Positions 20,097 to 33,401 of a stretch of 64,000 nt of DNA are shown here, piece after piece (position 1 is the stretch's first letter; every line of letters starts with the position of its first letter). Source of the DNA: an unidentified bacterial endosymbiont (GTDB lineage Bacteria > Pseudomonadota > Gammaproteobacteria > Enterobacterales > Enterobacteriaceae); the NCBI RefSeq assembly GCF_918797525.1, contig NZ_OU963893.1, forward strand, positions 620,001 through 684,000. Direction: 5' to 3'. The notes under the pieces are model-generated. The model worked only from the letters and a program-made list of their open reading frames with translations. It did not search any database and was not told the DNA's origin. Position numbers and translations under genes: made by a program.

Positions 20097-22001
20097 TTAG
20101 TCTGCCTGCAGCATCGCTTCCAGCTGTTCCTGCGCGTCGAGCCAGGCCATTTCACACTCTTCCAGGCTGGATTTGGCTTTCGCCTGGGTTTGCAGGCAGT
20201 CGGTCAGTTCGGCTTTACGGCTTTGATCGTACAGTTCGCTGTCGCTCAGCTTTTCTTCAACGGTGGCGAGCGTGGCATTGAGTTTTTCCATCTCTTTTTC
20301 GAGACGGGCAATCTCTTTACGCAGCGGCTGCGTCTGCGTGCGCAGCTCCGCTTCACGACGCTTCTGGTCTTTACGCGACTGCGCACTGTTAGCGTTGTCT
20401 TTCGCCGACTCGTCCGGCTGGTTTTCCTGCTTTTGCACGTCCGTTAGCCACTGCTGATAATCTTCCAGATCGCCGTCGAATGGCTCAACTTTGCCGCCGT
20501 GGACCAGATAGAGATCATCGGTAGTGGAGCGGATCAGGTGGCGATCGTGCGAAACGACAACCAGCGCGCCTTCGAACTCAATCAACGCTTCGGTCAACGC
20601 CTGGCGCATATCGAGATCGAGGTGGTTTGTCGGTTCATCAAGCAGCAGCAGGTTCGGGCGTTGCCAGACGATCAGCGCCAGCACCAGGCGGGCTTTTTCG
20701 CCGCCGGAGAAACGTTCGGTATTTTGGGTGACATTATCACCCTGAAAGCCAAAGCCGCCGAGGTAGTCGCGCAGCTTCTGCTCCATCTCCTGCGGCGCCA
20801 GACGCGCCAGGTGCTGAATGGGTGACTCATCCGCGCGTAAAAATTCAAGCTGATGCTGGGCGAAGTAGCCTAACTTAATACCTTTAGCCAGACCGATTTC
20901 ACCGCTGACCGGGTTTAGTTCGCCTGCCAGCAGTTTGATTAGCGTCGATTTACCGGCGCCGTTACGCCCCAGCAGTCCAATACGTGAACCCGGCACCAGG
21001 TTGAGCTTGATAGAGTCGAGAATGGTGCGATCGCCATACCCTGCACTGACCTTTTCCATTTTCAACAGCGGGTTCGGCAGGCTTTCCGGCTCGCGGAAGG
21101 CAAAGTGGAACGGGTTGTCCACGTGCGCCGGAGCAATCATCTCCATGCGTTCCAGCATCTTAATACGGCTCTGGGCCTGCTTCGCTTTCGACGCTTTAGC
21201 TTTAAAGCGGTCAACAAAGCTTTGCAGGTGCGCTACGCGCTGCTGCTGGCTTTCGTACATCGATTGCTGTTGCGCAAGGCGCGTCGCGCGCTGGCGTTCG
21301 AAAGAACTGTAATTGCCGGTGTACTCGAACATCGTTTGCTGTTCGATATGAATGATTTTATTCACCACCGGATCGAGGAAGTCGCGGTCGTGGGAAATCA
21401 GAATCAGAGTGCCCTGATAGCTCTTGAGCCACTTCTCCAGCCAAATAACCGCATCGAGGTCGAGGTGGTTGGTCGGTTCATCAAGCAGGAGTAAATCAGA
21501 GCGGCAGATAAGCGCCTGCGCCAGGTTAAGGCGCATACGCCAGCCGCCGGAGAAATCGCTCACCGGGCGGTCGAGTTGTTCGTTGCTAAAGCCCAGCCCG
21601 TGCAGCAGGCTGGAGGCGCGGGAACGAATGGTCCAGGCATCAATGGCGTCGAGCTTGCCGTGAATGGTAGCAATAGCATGACCATCGTTGCGTTCGTTCG
21701 CGGCGTTAAGTTCCGCTTCCAGTTTGCGGTATTCACGGTCGCCGTCGATAACATAGTCGAGCGCGGGCTCGCTCAGCGCCGGCGTCTCCTGATTTACCCA
21801 TGCCAGTTGCCAGTTTCCGGGATACGTAAAGTTACCGCCATCAGCGCTAATCTCGTTTTTCAGCAGCGCCAGCAGGGTAGATTTACCGCAGCCGTTTTTG
21901 CCGACCAGTCCGACCTTTTGTCCTGGATTGATGGTGGCCGTGGCGTTATCCAGCAGCACGCGCACACCGCGACGAATTTGTAACGAGGAGAAAACAATCA
22001 T
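20097..22001 (-). CDS. yheS: YheS, ABC-F family ATPase
   Basis: A soluble ABC-F ATPase of 634 residues with two nucleotide-binding domains and no membrane segments; relatives act on ribosomes at the exit site. The first Walker A is GKNGCGKST (residues 34-42), with signature SGGWRMRL and Walker B LLLLDEPTNHLD. The second domain has GRNGAGKST, SGGEKARL and another LLLDEPTNHLD. A charged coiled-coil tail (residues 530-634) follows. It is divergent from kefG. In E. coli it is next to yheT; here the mdc cluster intervenes. Confidence 0.96.
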   Translation of the reverse strand: MIVFSSLQIRRGVRVLLDNATATINPGQKVGLVGKNGCGKSTLLALLKNEISADGGNFTYPGNWQLAWVNQETPALSEPALDYVIDGDREYRKLEAELNAANERNDGHAIATIHGKLDAIDAWTIRSRASSLLHGLGFSNEQLDRPVSDFSGGWRMRLNLAQALICRSDLLLLDEPTNHLDLDAVIWLEKWLKSYQGTLILISHDRDFLDPVVNKIIHIEQQTMFEYTGNYSSFERQRATRLAQQQSMYESQQQRVAHLQSFVDRFKAKASKAKQAQSRIKMLERMEMIAPAHVDNPFHFAFREPESLPNPLLKMEKVSAGYGDRTILDSIKLNLVPGSRIGLLGRNGAGKSTLIKLLAGELNPVSGEIGLAKGIKLGYFAQHQLEFLRADESPIQHLARLAPQEMEQKLRDYLGGFGFQGDNVTQNTERFSGGEKARLVLALIVWQRPNLLLLDEPTNHLDLDMRQALTEALIEFEGALVVVSHDRHLIRSTTDDLYLVHGGKVEPFDGDLEDYQQWLTDVQKQENQPDESAKDNANSAQSRKDQKRREAELRTQTQPLRKEIARLEKEMEKLNATLATVEEKLSDSELYDQSRKAELTDCLQTQAKAKSSLEECEMAWLDAQEQLEAMLQAD

Positions 22002-22133
22002 AGAAGCGCCGTATGTTCCGACTATGTTAATTTGTCATTATGATAATGTAAGGTGTGGGCCATATTCCCCACCGGGCTGCCATGGTAGCCCAAAACGACA
22101 ACAATACACAAAAACAGAACCGGGAGGGGAGCG

Positions 22134-22685
22134 ATGTCCCAGACAGCGAAAGTGCTGCTGCTGTATGCCCATCCGGAATCTCAGGACTCGGTGGCGAACC
22201 GGGTGCTGCTTAAGCCGGCTACACAGCTCAATAATGTCACGGTGCACGACCTCTACGCGCACTATCCTGATTTCTTTATCGATATTCCTTATGAGCAGGA
22301 ACTGCTGCGCCAGCATGAGGTGATTGTCTTCCAGCATCCGCTCTATACCTATAGCTGTCCGGCGCTGATGAAAGAGTGGCTGGATCGCGTGCTGAGCCGG
22401 GGCTTTTCCAGTGGGGTGGGAGGCAACCATCTGGCGGGAAAGTACTGGCGTAGCGTGATCACCACCGGGGAGCCGGAAAGCGCTTACCGGCACGACGGGC
22501 TGAACCGTTATCCAATGAGCGATATTCTGCGGCCCTTTGAGCTGACGGCGGCGATGTGCCGTATGCAGTGGATGAGCCCGATTATTGTCTACTGGGCGCG
22601 TCGTCAGCGGCCTGAAGCGCTGGCAAGCCATGCCAGAGACTATGGTGAATGGCTGGCGTCACCCGTCCAGACGGGGGGGCGCTAA
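22134..22685 (+). CDS. kefG: KefG, ancillary NAD(P)H oxidoreductase subunit of KefB
   Basis: A flavodoxin-fold quinone oxidoreductase-like protein of 183 residues that is needed for full activity of the KefB potassium efflux system. Visible marks are the N-terminal strand [34 protein letters not shown] in the middle and [12 protein letters not shown], the FMN/substrate region. A strong GGGAGGGG ribosome site precedes it. Its stop overlaps the kefB start by 1 bp (TAATG). Confidence 0.96.
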   Translation: MSQTAKVLLLYAHPESQDSVANRVLLKPATQLNNVTVHDLYAHYPDFFIDIPYEQELLRQHEVIVFQHPLYTYSCPALMKEWLDRVLSRGFSSGVGGNHLAGKYWRSVITTGEPESAYRHDGLNRYPMSDILRPFELTAAMCRMQWMSPIIVYWARRQRPEALASHARDYGEWLASPVQTGGR

Positions 22686-24490
22686 TGGAAGGATCGAATT
22701 TACTGCTGGCAGGCGTGCTGTTTTTGTTTGCTGCGGTCGTGGCCGTGCCGCTGGCCGCCCGCGTTGGTATCGGTGCCGTGCTGGGTTACCTGCTGGCAGG
22801 GATCGCCATTGGCCCCTGGGGGCTGGGGTTCATCAGCGATGTGGATGAAATTCTCCACTTCTCTGAGCTGGGCGTGGTGTTCCTGATGTTCATCATCGGG
22901 CTTGAGCTGAATCCCTCCAAACTGTGGCAACTTCGGCGCTCGATATTTGGCGTGGGCGCCGCGCAGGTGCTGTTCAGTGCCGCTATCCTGGCCGGGCTAT
23001 TAATGCTGACCCATTTTTCGTGGCAGGCGGCGGTGATCGGCGGTATTGGCCTGGCAATGTCCTCGACGGCGATGGCGCTACAGTTGATGCGCGACAAAGG
23101 GATGAACCGCAACGAGGCAGGCCAACTGGGCTTTTCGGTGCTGCTGTTTCAGGATTTAGCGGTGATCCCGGCGCTGGCGCTGGTACCGCTGCTGGCCGGT
23201 TCTGGCGACGACCATTTCGACTGGTTGAAAATCGCCATGAAGGTGCTGGCGTTCGCAGGCATGCTGATTGGCGGACGTTTTTTACTGCGCCCGGTGTTCC
23301 GCTTTATTGCCGCATCCGGCGTGCGCGAGGTGTTCACCGCCGCGACGCTGCTGCTGGTGTTAGGCTCGGCGTTGTTTATGGATGCGCTGGGGCTGTCGAT
23401 GGCGTTGGGCACGTTTATCGCCGGGATCCTGCTGGCCGAGAGCGAGTATCGCCATGAGCTGGAGATTGCCATCGATCCGTTCAAAGGGTTGCTGTTAGGG
23501 CTGTTCTTTATCTCGGTGGGGATGGCGCTTAATTTAGGTGTGCTCTATACCCATCTGCTGTGGGTTGTGGTGAGCGTCGCCGTGCTGGTGGCGGTAAAAA
23601 TGCTGGTTCTCTATGCGCTGGCGCGAATTTACGGGCTGCGCAGTTCGGAACGAATGCAGTTCGCCAGCGTGCTGAGCCAGGGGGGCGAGTTTGCCTTTGT
23701 ATTGTTTTCTACTGCATCGTCCCAGAAGCTCTTCAAAGACGACCAGATGGCGCTGCTGCTGGTGACGGTAACACTGTCGATGATGACCACGCCGTTGCTG
23801 ATAAAACGGGTGGACAAGCTGCTGTCGCGTCGGTTAAACCCGACAGGCGATGAAGATGAAAAACCGTGGGTAGATGATGATAATCCTCAGGTGATTATCG
23901 TCGGCTTTGGCCGTTTCGGACAGGTCATCGGGCGTTTGCTGATGGCGAACAAGATGCGCATCACGGTGCTGGAACGGGACATTAGCGCGGTTAACCTGAT
24001 GCGTAAATATGGCTATAAGGTTTACTACGGCGACGCCACGCAGCTTGAACTGCTGCGCTCAGCCGGCGCGCAGGCCGCTGAATCCATCGTTATCACCTGC
24101 AACGATCCGGAAGATACAATGAAGCTGGTGGAATTGTGTCAGCAGCATTTCCCGCATTTGCATATTCTGGCGCGCGCGCGCGGACGTGTTGAAGCTCACG
24201 AACTTTTGCAGGCGGGTGTGAAACACTTCTCGCGTGAGACATTTTCCAGTGCGCTGGAGCTTGGGCGTAAAGCGCTGGTTTCACTGGGTATGCATCCTCA
24301 TCAGGCCCAGCGTGCCCAGATGCACTTCCGACGGCTGGATATGCGGATGCTGCGTGAACTGATGCCGGTACATTCTGATACAGCGCAGATCTCCCGCGTA
24401 CGGGAAGCGCGTCGCGAGCTGGAGGAGATTTTCCAGCGCGAGATGCAACAGGAACGACGCCAGATGGACGGCTGGGATGAATTTGAATAA
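22685..24490 (+). CDS. kefB: KefB, glutathione-gated potassium/proton antiporter
   Basis: A CPA2-family inner membrane potassium efflux protein that acidifies the cytoplasm to protect against electrophiles. It is kept closed by glutathione and opened by glutathione adducts. The 601 residues start at [15 protein letters not shown], matching E. coli. About twelve hydrophobic helices occupy residues 1-385. A cytoplasmic KTN/RCK domain follows, with [13 protein letters not shown] near residue 405, and a charged C-terminal tail. The start overlaps the kefG stop. Confidence 0.97.
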   Translation: MEGSNLLLAGVLFLFAAVVAVPLAARVGIGAVLGYLLAGIAIGPWGLGFISDVDEILHFSELGVVFLMFIIGLELNPSKLWQLRRSIFGVGAAQVLFSAAILAGLLMLTHFSWQAAVIGGIGLAMSSTAMALQLMRDKGMNRNEAGQLGFSVLLFQDLAVIPALALVPLLAGSGDDHFDWLKIAMKVLAFAGMLIGGRFLLRPVFRFIAASGVREVFTAATLLLVLGSALFMDALGLSMALGTFIAGILLAESEYRHELEIAIDPFKGLLLGLFFISVGMALNLGVLYTHLLWVVVSVAVLVAVKMLVLYALARIYGLRSSERMQFASVLSQGGEFAFVLFSTASSQKLFKDDQMALLLVTVTLSMMTTPLLIKRVDKLLSRRLNPTGDEDEKPWVDDDNPQVIIVGFGRFGQVIGRLLMANKMRITVLERDISAVNLMRKYGYKVYYGDATQLELLRSAGAQAAESIVITCNDPEDTMKLVELCQQHFPHLHILARARGRVEAHELLQAGVKHFSRETFSSALELGRKALVSLGMHPHQAQRAQMHFRRLDMRMLRELMPVHSDTAQISRVREARRELEEIFQREMQQERRQMDGWDEFE

Positions 24491-24503
24491 AGGGTAACGA
24501 AAA

Positions 24504-24704
24504 ATGGCTGTACGTAAACGCTTTATCGCGGGTGCAAAGTGCCCGAGCTGCCAGGCGCAAGACACGTTGGCGATGTGGCGTGAGAATAATATTGATGTTG
24601 TTGAATGTGTTAAGTGCGGCCACCAGATGCGTGAGGCCGATAAAGAAGCCCGCGATCACGTTCGCAAAGAAGAGCAAGTGATCGGCATTTTTCATCCGGA
24701 CTAG
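24504..24704 (+). CDS. yheV: YheV, small zinc-ribbon protein
   Basis: A 66-residue conserved protein with two CxxC pairs, C13-C16 and C35-C38, which should bind one zinc ion. The C-terminal half is charged. It starts 13 bp after kefB and is probably cotranscribed with kefGB, as in E. coli. The function is unknown; nothing in the sequence links it directly to potassium efflux. Confidence 0.93.
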   Translation: MAVRKRFIAGAKCPSCQAQDTLAMWRENNIDVVECVKCGHQMREADKEARDHVRKEEQVIGIFHPD

Positions 24705-24798
24705 CGATATGCGCTGAGTTTTTTTAAGCTTAAGGGTACACGGGTGCGGATTTCCGCTACAATCTGCGCCAGCAATTTTCCCACGCTCAGGAGATATC

Positions 24799-25371
24799 AT
24801 GAAAGTAGCAAAAGACCTGGTGGTCAGCCTGGCCTATCAGGTACGTACAGAAGACGGTGTGTTGGTTGATGAGTCTCCGGTGAGTGCGCCGCTGGACTAC
24901 CTGCATGGTCACGGCTCCCTGATTTCCGGCCTGGAAACTGCGCTGGAAGGTCATGACGTTGGCGACAAATTTGACGTTGCCGTAGGCGCAAACGACGCTT
25001 ACGGTCAGTATGATGACAACCTGGTGCAGCGCGTTCCTAAAGACGTGTTCATGGGCGTTGACGAGCTGCAGGTTGGCATGCGCTTCCTGGCGGAAACTGA
25101 CCAGGGTCCAGTACCGGTTGAAATCACTGAAGTTGAAGACGACCACGTAGTGGTTGACGGCAACCACATGCTGGCTGGCCAGAATCTGAAATTCAATGTA
25201 GAAGTTATTGCGATCCGCGAAGCAACTGAAGAAGAGCTGGCCCACGGTCACGTTCACGGTGCAAACGGGCACGACCATGACCACGATCACGACCATGATG
25301 GCTGCTGCGGTGGCCACGATCACGACCACGGTAAAGGTGGTTGCGGCAACGGCGGCTGTGGCTGCCACTAA
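24799..25371 (+). CDS. slyD: SlyD, FKBP-type prolyl isomerase and nickel metallochaperone
   Basis: A cytoplasmic protein of 190 residues that combines prolyl isomerase, chaperone and metal-binding functions, and supplies nickel to hydrogenase in E. coli. The FKBP core runs to about residue 70. The insert-in-flap chaperone domain follows (residues 75-120), and the core then resumes. From about residue 153 the tail is almost entirely His, Asp, Gly and Cys, ending in CCGGHDHDHG and GCGNGGCGCH. The CAGGAG ribosome site is clear. A strong bidirectional terminator follows. Confidence 0.97.
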   Translation: MKVAKDLVVSLAYQVRTEDGVLVDESPVSAPLDYLHGHGSLISGLETALEGHDVGDKFDVAVGANDAYGQYDDNLVQRVPKDVFMGVDELQVGMRFLAETDQGPVPVEITEVEDDHVVVDGNHMLAGQNLKFNVEVIAIREATEEELAHGHVHGANGHDHDHDHDHDGCCGGHDHDHGKGGCGNGGCGCH

Positions 25372-25416
25372 TTCCGCAACGCGGAAAATAAAAAAGCGGG
25401 AGACCCCGCTTTTTTT
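25372..25416. terminator. Bidirectional terminator between slyD and slyX
   Basis: A first hairpin TTCCGC-AAC-GCGGAA follows the slyD stop. A second, AAAGCGGG-AGA-CCCCGCTTT at about 25393-25413, is flanked by A-runs on the left and T-runs on the right, so it can end both slyD and the convergent slyX transcript. Confidence 0.9.
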
Positions 25417-25421
25417 ACGCC

Positions 25422-25643
25422 TCAATAATGAGGTGGTGGCGTCTCTTCGGACTGGGAGGCAATGTGCGATGACTGTGTGGCTTTCACTTTTTCCGTGAGC
25501 AGACGCAGTAAATCGCGTAGCTTTGCCATTTCAAGCTCATGCGCGGTCACGGTCTGGTTAAGCTCTTCGATGGTGATGTCCTGAAAAGCCAGACGGCTTT
25601 CCAGCTCGGCCAGTCTCTCTTCTATCATTTTGTCCTTCATCAT
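25422..25643 (-). CDS. slyX: SlyX, small coiled-coil protein
   Basis: A 73-residue soluble protein of the SlyX family whose function is unknown. Residues 5-55 form one long amphipathic helix likely to be a coiled coil. The tail ends in the conserved ETPPPHY. Two adjacent ATG codons at the start leave one residue of ambiguity. It is convergent with slyD and divergent from fkpA, as in E. coli. Confidence 0.92.
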   Translation of the reverse strand: MMKDKMIEERLAELESRLAFQDITIEELNQTVTAHELEMAKLRDLLRLLTEKVKATQSSHIASQSEETPPPHY

Positions 25644-25735
25644 TCACCTCGTCTATTTGACATTCGCCATAATGGGCCAGCGGCGCCGAAGTTTAACTGA
25701 GTTTATCCTCAAGTGCAGTATTCATCCCTGTGCGG

Positions 25736-25764
25736 GGAAACTTATTTAAACAAAAATAGTCTGA
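25736..25764 (+). promoter_or_regulatory. Sigma-E promoter of fkpA
   Basis: GGAAACTT (25736-25743), a 15-bp spacer and GTCTGA (25759-25764) fit the sigma-E consensus GGAACTT-N15-GTCTAA. fkpA is a known sigma-E gene in E. coli, so envelope stress induction is expected. Confidence 0.8.
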
Positions 25765-25841
25765 AAAGAGTCGAGAATAGGGAGAGTCTGTCTGTAGATT
25801 TCTTCCACAACGTTTTATAGTACGTAACTCATTTACGTTTA

Positions 25842-25863
25842 ACTCTGGGGTGAGAGTCCCCAG
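25842..25863 (+). promoter_or_regulatory. Overlapping hairpins in the fkpA leader
   Basis: CTGGGG (25845-25850) can pair with CCCCAG (25858-25863). Alternatively ACTCT (25842-25846) can pair with AGAGT (25853-25857). The two stems exclude each other and end 5 bp before the GGAG ribosome site. A regulatory role is only suggested. Confidence 0.35.
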
Positions 25864-25878
25864 GCCCTGGAGATATGG

Positions 25879-26697
25879 ATGAAATCACTGTTTAAAGTAA
25901 CGCTGCTGGCGACGACGATGGCTGTCGCACTCAATGCACCGCTGTCTTTCGCCGCTGACGCTGCTGCGAAGCCTGCTGCGGCTGCAGACAGCAAAGCGGC
26001 GTTCAAAAATGACGACCAAAAATCTGCCTATGCGCTTGGCGCATCATTAGGTCGTTACATGGAAAACTCTCTGAAAGAACAAGAGAAACTGGGCATTAAA
26101 CTGGATAAAGCTCAGCTGATCGCGGGTGTTCAGGATGCGTTTGCAGATAAGAGCAAACTGTCTGACCAGGAGATCGAGCAGACTTTGCAGGCGTTTGAAG
26201 CGCGCGTGAAGAGCGCTGCTCAGACCAAAATGGAAGCTGATGCCAAAGACAACGAAGCGAAAGGCAAAGCCTACCGCGATACCTTTGCTAAAGAGAAGGG
26301 CGTAAAAACCTCCTCCACTGGCCTGGTGTACAAAGTTGAGAAACAAGGTACCGGCGCCGCGCCAAAAGACAGCGACACTGTCGTGGTTAACTACAAAGGT
26401 ACGCTTATCGATGGTAAAGAGTTCGATAACTCTTACACCCGCGGTGAGCCTCTCTCCTTCCGTCTGGACGGCGTGATCCCAGGCTGGACTGAAGGCCTGA
26501 AGAACATCAAAAAAGGCGGTAAAATCAAGCTGGTCATTCCACCAGACCTGGCTTACGGCAAAACCGGCGTTCCGGGTATCCCTGCTAACTCTACGCTGGT
26601 CTTTGACGTAGAACTGCTGGATATCAAACCGGCACCGAAAGCGGATGCGAAAGCAGACGCACCGGCTGACCCTAAAGCCGCTGCTGCTAAGAAGTAA
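25879..26697 (+). CDS. fkpA: FkpA, periplasmic FKBP-type prolyl isomerase and chaperone
   Basis: An envelope folding factor with isomerase and chaperone activity. The 272 residues start with a Sec signal peptide cleaved after about residue 25 (LSFAADA). An Ala/Lys-rich linker and an N-terminal dimerisation domain (residues 40-140) follow. The C-terminal FKBP domain (about 150-255) shows VVNYKGTLIDGKEFDNSY and PPDLAYGKTG. The tail is rich in Ala, Lys and Asp. A sigma-E promoter lies upstream and a strong terminator downstream. Confidence 0.97.
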   Translation: MKSLFKVTLLATTMAVALNAPLSFAADAAAKPAAAADSKAAFKNDDQKSAYALGASLGRYMENSLKEQEKLGIKLDKAQLIAGVQDAFADKSKLSDQEIEQTLQAFEARVKSAAQTKMEADAKDNEAKGKAYRDTFAKEKGVKTSSTGLVYKVEKQGTGAAPKDSDTVVVNYKGTLIDGKEFDNSYTRGEPLSFRLDGVIPGWTEGLKNIKKGGKIKLVIPPDLAYGKTGVPGIPANSTLVFDVELLDIKPAPKADAKADAPADPKAAAAKK

Positions 26698-26708
26698 TGT
26701 TCTAAACG

Positions 26709-26738
26709 CCGCCGCCATTAAGGCGGCGGTTTTTTTTT
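26709..26738 (+). terminator. Intrinsic terminator of fkpA
   Basis: CCGCCGCC-ATTAA-GGCGGCGG forms an 8-bp GC stem directly followed by nine T residues. It is a textbook rho-independent terminator 11 bp after the stop codon. Confidence 0.95.
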
Positions 26739-26811
26739 ATTGTGGGGCAGATATAATTAACACTGGAAGCGCCATACACGCTGTATTAATTTAGTTGTCC
26801 GTGTAGATAAT

Positions 26812-26862
26812 GAGCCTGCCCTGAAAACGTAACGACAGGCTCCTGAAAAGGAGTGTTTTTTT
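26812..26862 (+). promoter_or_regulatory. Mutually exclusive hairpins in the yheO leader
   Basis: GAGCCTG (26812-26818) pairs with CAGGCTC (26836-26842). The last three bases of that arm also belong to CTCCT (26840-26844), which can pair with AGGAG (26849-26853), the probable yheO ribosome site, and is followed within two bases by a run of seven T. One fold frees the ribosome site; the other hides it and resembles a small terminator. Confidence 0.5.
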
Positions 26863-26863
26863 C

Positions 26864-27586
26864 ATGTCCAGGTCGCTTTTAACCAACGAAACCAGTGAGC
26901 TTGATTTACTGGATCAACGTCCTTTTGACCAGACCGACTTCGATATTCTGAAATCCTACGAAGCGGTGGTGGACGGGTTAGCGATGCTCATTGGGTCCCA
27001 CTGCGAAATCGTATTGCACTCCCTGCAGGATCTGAAGTGTTCGGCCATCCGTATTGCGAATGGAGAACATACAGGCCGTAAAATTGGTTCGCCAATTACC
27101 GACCTTGCATTGCGTATGCTGCATGACATGACCGGCGCAGACAGCAGCGTCTCTAAATGCTATTTCACACGCGCCAAAAGCGGCGTGCTGATGAAATCCG
27201 AAACTATCGCGATTCGAAATCGCGAGCACCGTGTGATCGGGTTGCTGTGCATCAACATGAATCTTGATGTGCCTTTCTCGCAAATCATGAGCACCTTTAT
27301 CCCACCCGAAACCCCGGACGTTGGCTCTTCCGTAAACTTTGCCTCCTCTGTTGAAGATCTTGTGACCCAGACGCTTGAGTACACGATCGAAGAAGTGAAT
27401 GCCGACCGCAACGTTTCCAATAACGCTAAAAACCGCCAGATTGTGCTCAACCTCTACGAGAAAGGGATTTTTGATATCAAAGATGCCATCAACCAGGTGG
27501 CTGACCGGTTGAATATCTCTAAGCACACGGTTTACCTCTACATTCGCCAGTTCAAAAGCGGTGATTTTATGGGGCAAGACAAGTAA
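26864..27586 (+). CDS. yheO: YheO, PAS-like/HTH regulatory protein
   Basis: A 240-residue protein of the YheO family, with an N-terminal PAS-like domain (residues 22-130) and a C-terminal helix-turn-helix at about 205-232 ([21 protein letters not shown]). It is nearly identical to the E. coli protein. The family is annotated as DNA-binding; no target is established here. Its stop overlaps the tusD start by 1 bp (TAATG), so it probably heads the yheO-tusDCB transcript. The leader has alternative hairpins that involve its ribosome site. Confidence 0.93.
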   Translation: MSRSLLTNETSELDLLDQRPFDQTDFDILKSYEAVVDGLAMLIGSHCEIVLHSLQDLKCSAIRIANGEHTGRKIGSPITDLALRMLHDMTGADSSVSKCYFTRAKSGVLMKSETIAIRNREHRVIGLLCINMNLDVPFSQIMSTFIPPETPDVGSSVNFASSVEDLVTQTLEYTIEEVNADRNVSNNAKNRQIVLNLYEKGIFDIKDAINQVADRLNISKHTVYLYIRQFKSGDFMGQDK

Positions 27587-27972
27587 TGCGTTTTGCGTTG
27601 ATGGTAACAGGCCCGGCTTACGGCACACAGCAGGCCAGCAGTGCGCTGCAGTTTGCGCATGCGTTGCTCGACGCCGGACATGAACTGATGAGCGTTTTCT
27701 TCTATCGGGAAGGGGTGTATAACGCGAACCAGTTTACCTCGCCTGCGAGTGATGAGTTTGACATTGTCCGCGCCTGGCAGGCATTAAACGAGAAACAGGG
27801 CGTAGAGTTACACATTTGTGTGGCTGCGGCGCTGCGGCGCGGCGTGACGGATTCGACTGAAGCCGCGCGTCTCGGCCTGCCGGGGGCAAACCTGCAATCC
27901 GGTTTTTCGTTAAGTGGCCTGGGCGCACTGGCACAGGCTGCGCTGACCTGCGACAGAGTGGTACAATTTTGA
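27586..27972 (+). CDS. tusD: Sulfurtransferase TusD
   Basis: Subunit of the TusBCD complex that relays sulfur from TusA to TusE for 2-thiolation of the tRNA wobble uridine by MnmA. The DsrE-like protein has 128 residues, and the sulfur-carrying cysteine is C78 in [14 protein letters not shown]. The start overlaps the yheO stop, and the stop overlaps the tusC start (TGATG), so the three Tus subunits are tightly coupled. Confidence 0.97.
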   Translation: MRFALMVTGPAYGTQQASSALQFAHALLDAGHELMSVFFYREGVYNANQFTSPASDEFDIVRAWQALNEKQGVELHICVAAALRRGVTDSTEAARLGLPGANLQSGFSLSGLGALAQAALTCDRVVQF

Positions 27973-28331
27973 TGAAACGTGTGGCGTTTGTTTTTTCCTC
28001 CGCCCCGCACGGTAGCACATCGGGCAGAGAAGGGCTGGATGCATTGCTCGCGATGTCCGCATTCACCGACGATATCGGCGTTTTCTTTTTAGGGGATGGA
28101 GTATTTCAGCTCCTGACCGGGCAGCAACCGCAAGCCGTCCTCGCACGTGACTATATTGCTACTTTCAAAGTGTTACCGCTTTATGACATTGAAACCTTCT
28201 ATGTGTGCGCCGACTCTCTGGCCGCGCGCGGGTTACATGATAAGACGCCTTTCGTGCTGGATGCGACAATCCTCGCCTCAGGCGCGCTGCGCGAGCAACT
28301 CTCTCACTATGATACTGTTCTGACTTTCTGA
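27972..28331 (+). CDS. tusC: Sulfur relay protein TusC
   Basis: A DsrF-like subunit of the TusBCD heterohexamer, 119 residues. The start ATG at 27972 overlaps the tusD stop and gives the E. coli length; a TTG one codon upstream is not needed. Family segments are [21 protein letters not shown] and [18 protein letters not shown]. It lacks an active cysteine of its own, as usual for TusC, and supports TusD structurally. Confidence 0.95.
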   Translation: MKRVAFVFSSAPHGSTSGREGLDALLAMSAFTDDIGVFFLGDGVFQLLTGQQPQAVLARDYIATFKVLPLYDIETFYVCADSLAARGLHDKTPFVLDATILASGALREQLSHYDTVLTF

Positions 28332-28338
28332 GGCTGTC

Positions 28339-28626
28339 ATGCTCCATATTCTGAGCCGTTCACCGTGGCAATGTGATATCGATGCGTTAGTGAGTATGCT
28401 ACGCGAAGGTGATGATTTGCTGCTGATTGAGGATGGCGTGCTGGCTGCGCTTGAAGGCAGTCGCTTCGTTGAAATTCTCAATAATGCCCCCATTACTGTC
28501 CTGGCGCTGAAAGACGATCTGGATGCGCGGGGATTGATTGGTCAAATTTCAGCCAAAATTGACGCGGTTGGCTATACTGATTTCGTCAATCTTACTGTGA
28601 GACAGGCCAGTCAAATGAACTGGTGA
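28339..28626 (+). CDS. tusB: Sulfur relay protein TusB
   Basis: A DsrH-like third subunit of TusBCD, 95 residues against 95 in E. coli. The opening MLHILSRSPWQCDIDALVSML and the closing NLTVRQASQMNW are family marks. It starts 7 bp after tusC. The str operon promoter follows at once; its -35 box begins 21 bp after the tusB stop. Confidence 0.95.
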   Translation: MLHILSRSPWQCDIDALVSMLREGDDLLLIEDGVLAALEGSRFVEILNNAPITVLALKDDLDARGLIGQISAKIDAVGYTDFVNLTVRQASQMNW

Positions 28627-28647
28627 TTTGAGATCGCTGTATATTTC

Positions 28648-29692
<1,045 letters not shown>

Positions 29693-29713
29693 TCCCTTCG
29701 GAGTCATAGTCAC

Positions 29714-29746
29714 CAGACGGGCGCTTCAGCGAAGCTGCCCGTTCTG
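29714..29746 (+). other. Stem-loop between rpsG and fusA
   Basis: CAGACGGGCGCTTC pairs with GAAGCTGCCCGTTCTG across the triloop AGC with one bulge. There is no U-tract. It may be an mRNA processing or stability element between cotranscribed genes. Confidence 0.55.
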
Positions 29747-29775
29747 GGTTACTTAACTGAACGCCTAAGATATAA

Positions 29776-33156
<3,381 letters not shown>

Positions 33157-33189
33157 TTAAACGTTTTAATTAATGTGTAGCCTCATAAA

Positions 33190-33214
33190 CCCCGAATATA
33201 TTTCGGGGTTTTTT
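33190..33214 (+). terminator. Terminator of the str operon
   Basis: CCCCGAA-TATAT-TTCGGGG followed by six T residues, 33 bp after the tufA stop. It is a standard rho-independent terminator. Confidence 0.94.
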
Positions 33215-33401
33215 ATTTCAATAAATAATGAATATATTCCGAAAATAATACATCTCCAACTGGTATGATGAGTTTGTTTATTTCTTAAAGCCTCGTTTTG
33301 CAATGCAATTTATTTGAATCTATGTCCTTTAGTAATTACCTTGTTCGGTATTACATGTATGTGTAATAACCTAACGGATATCAACTACAGGAATGTTGAA
33401 A

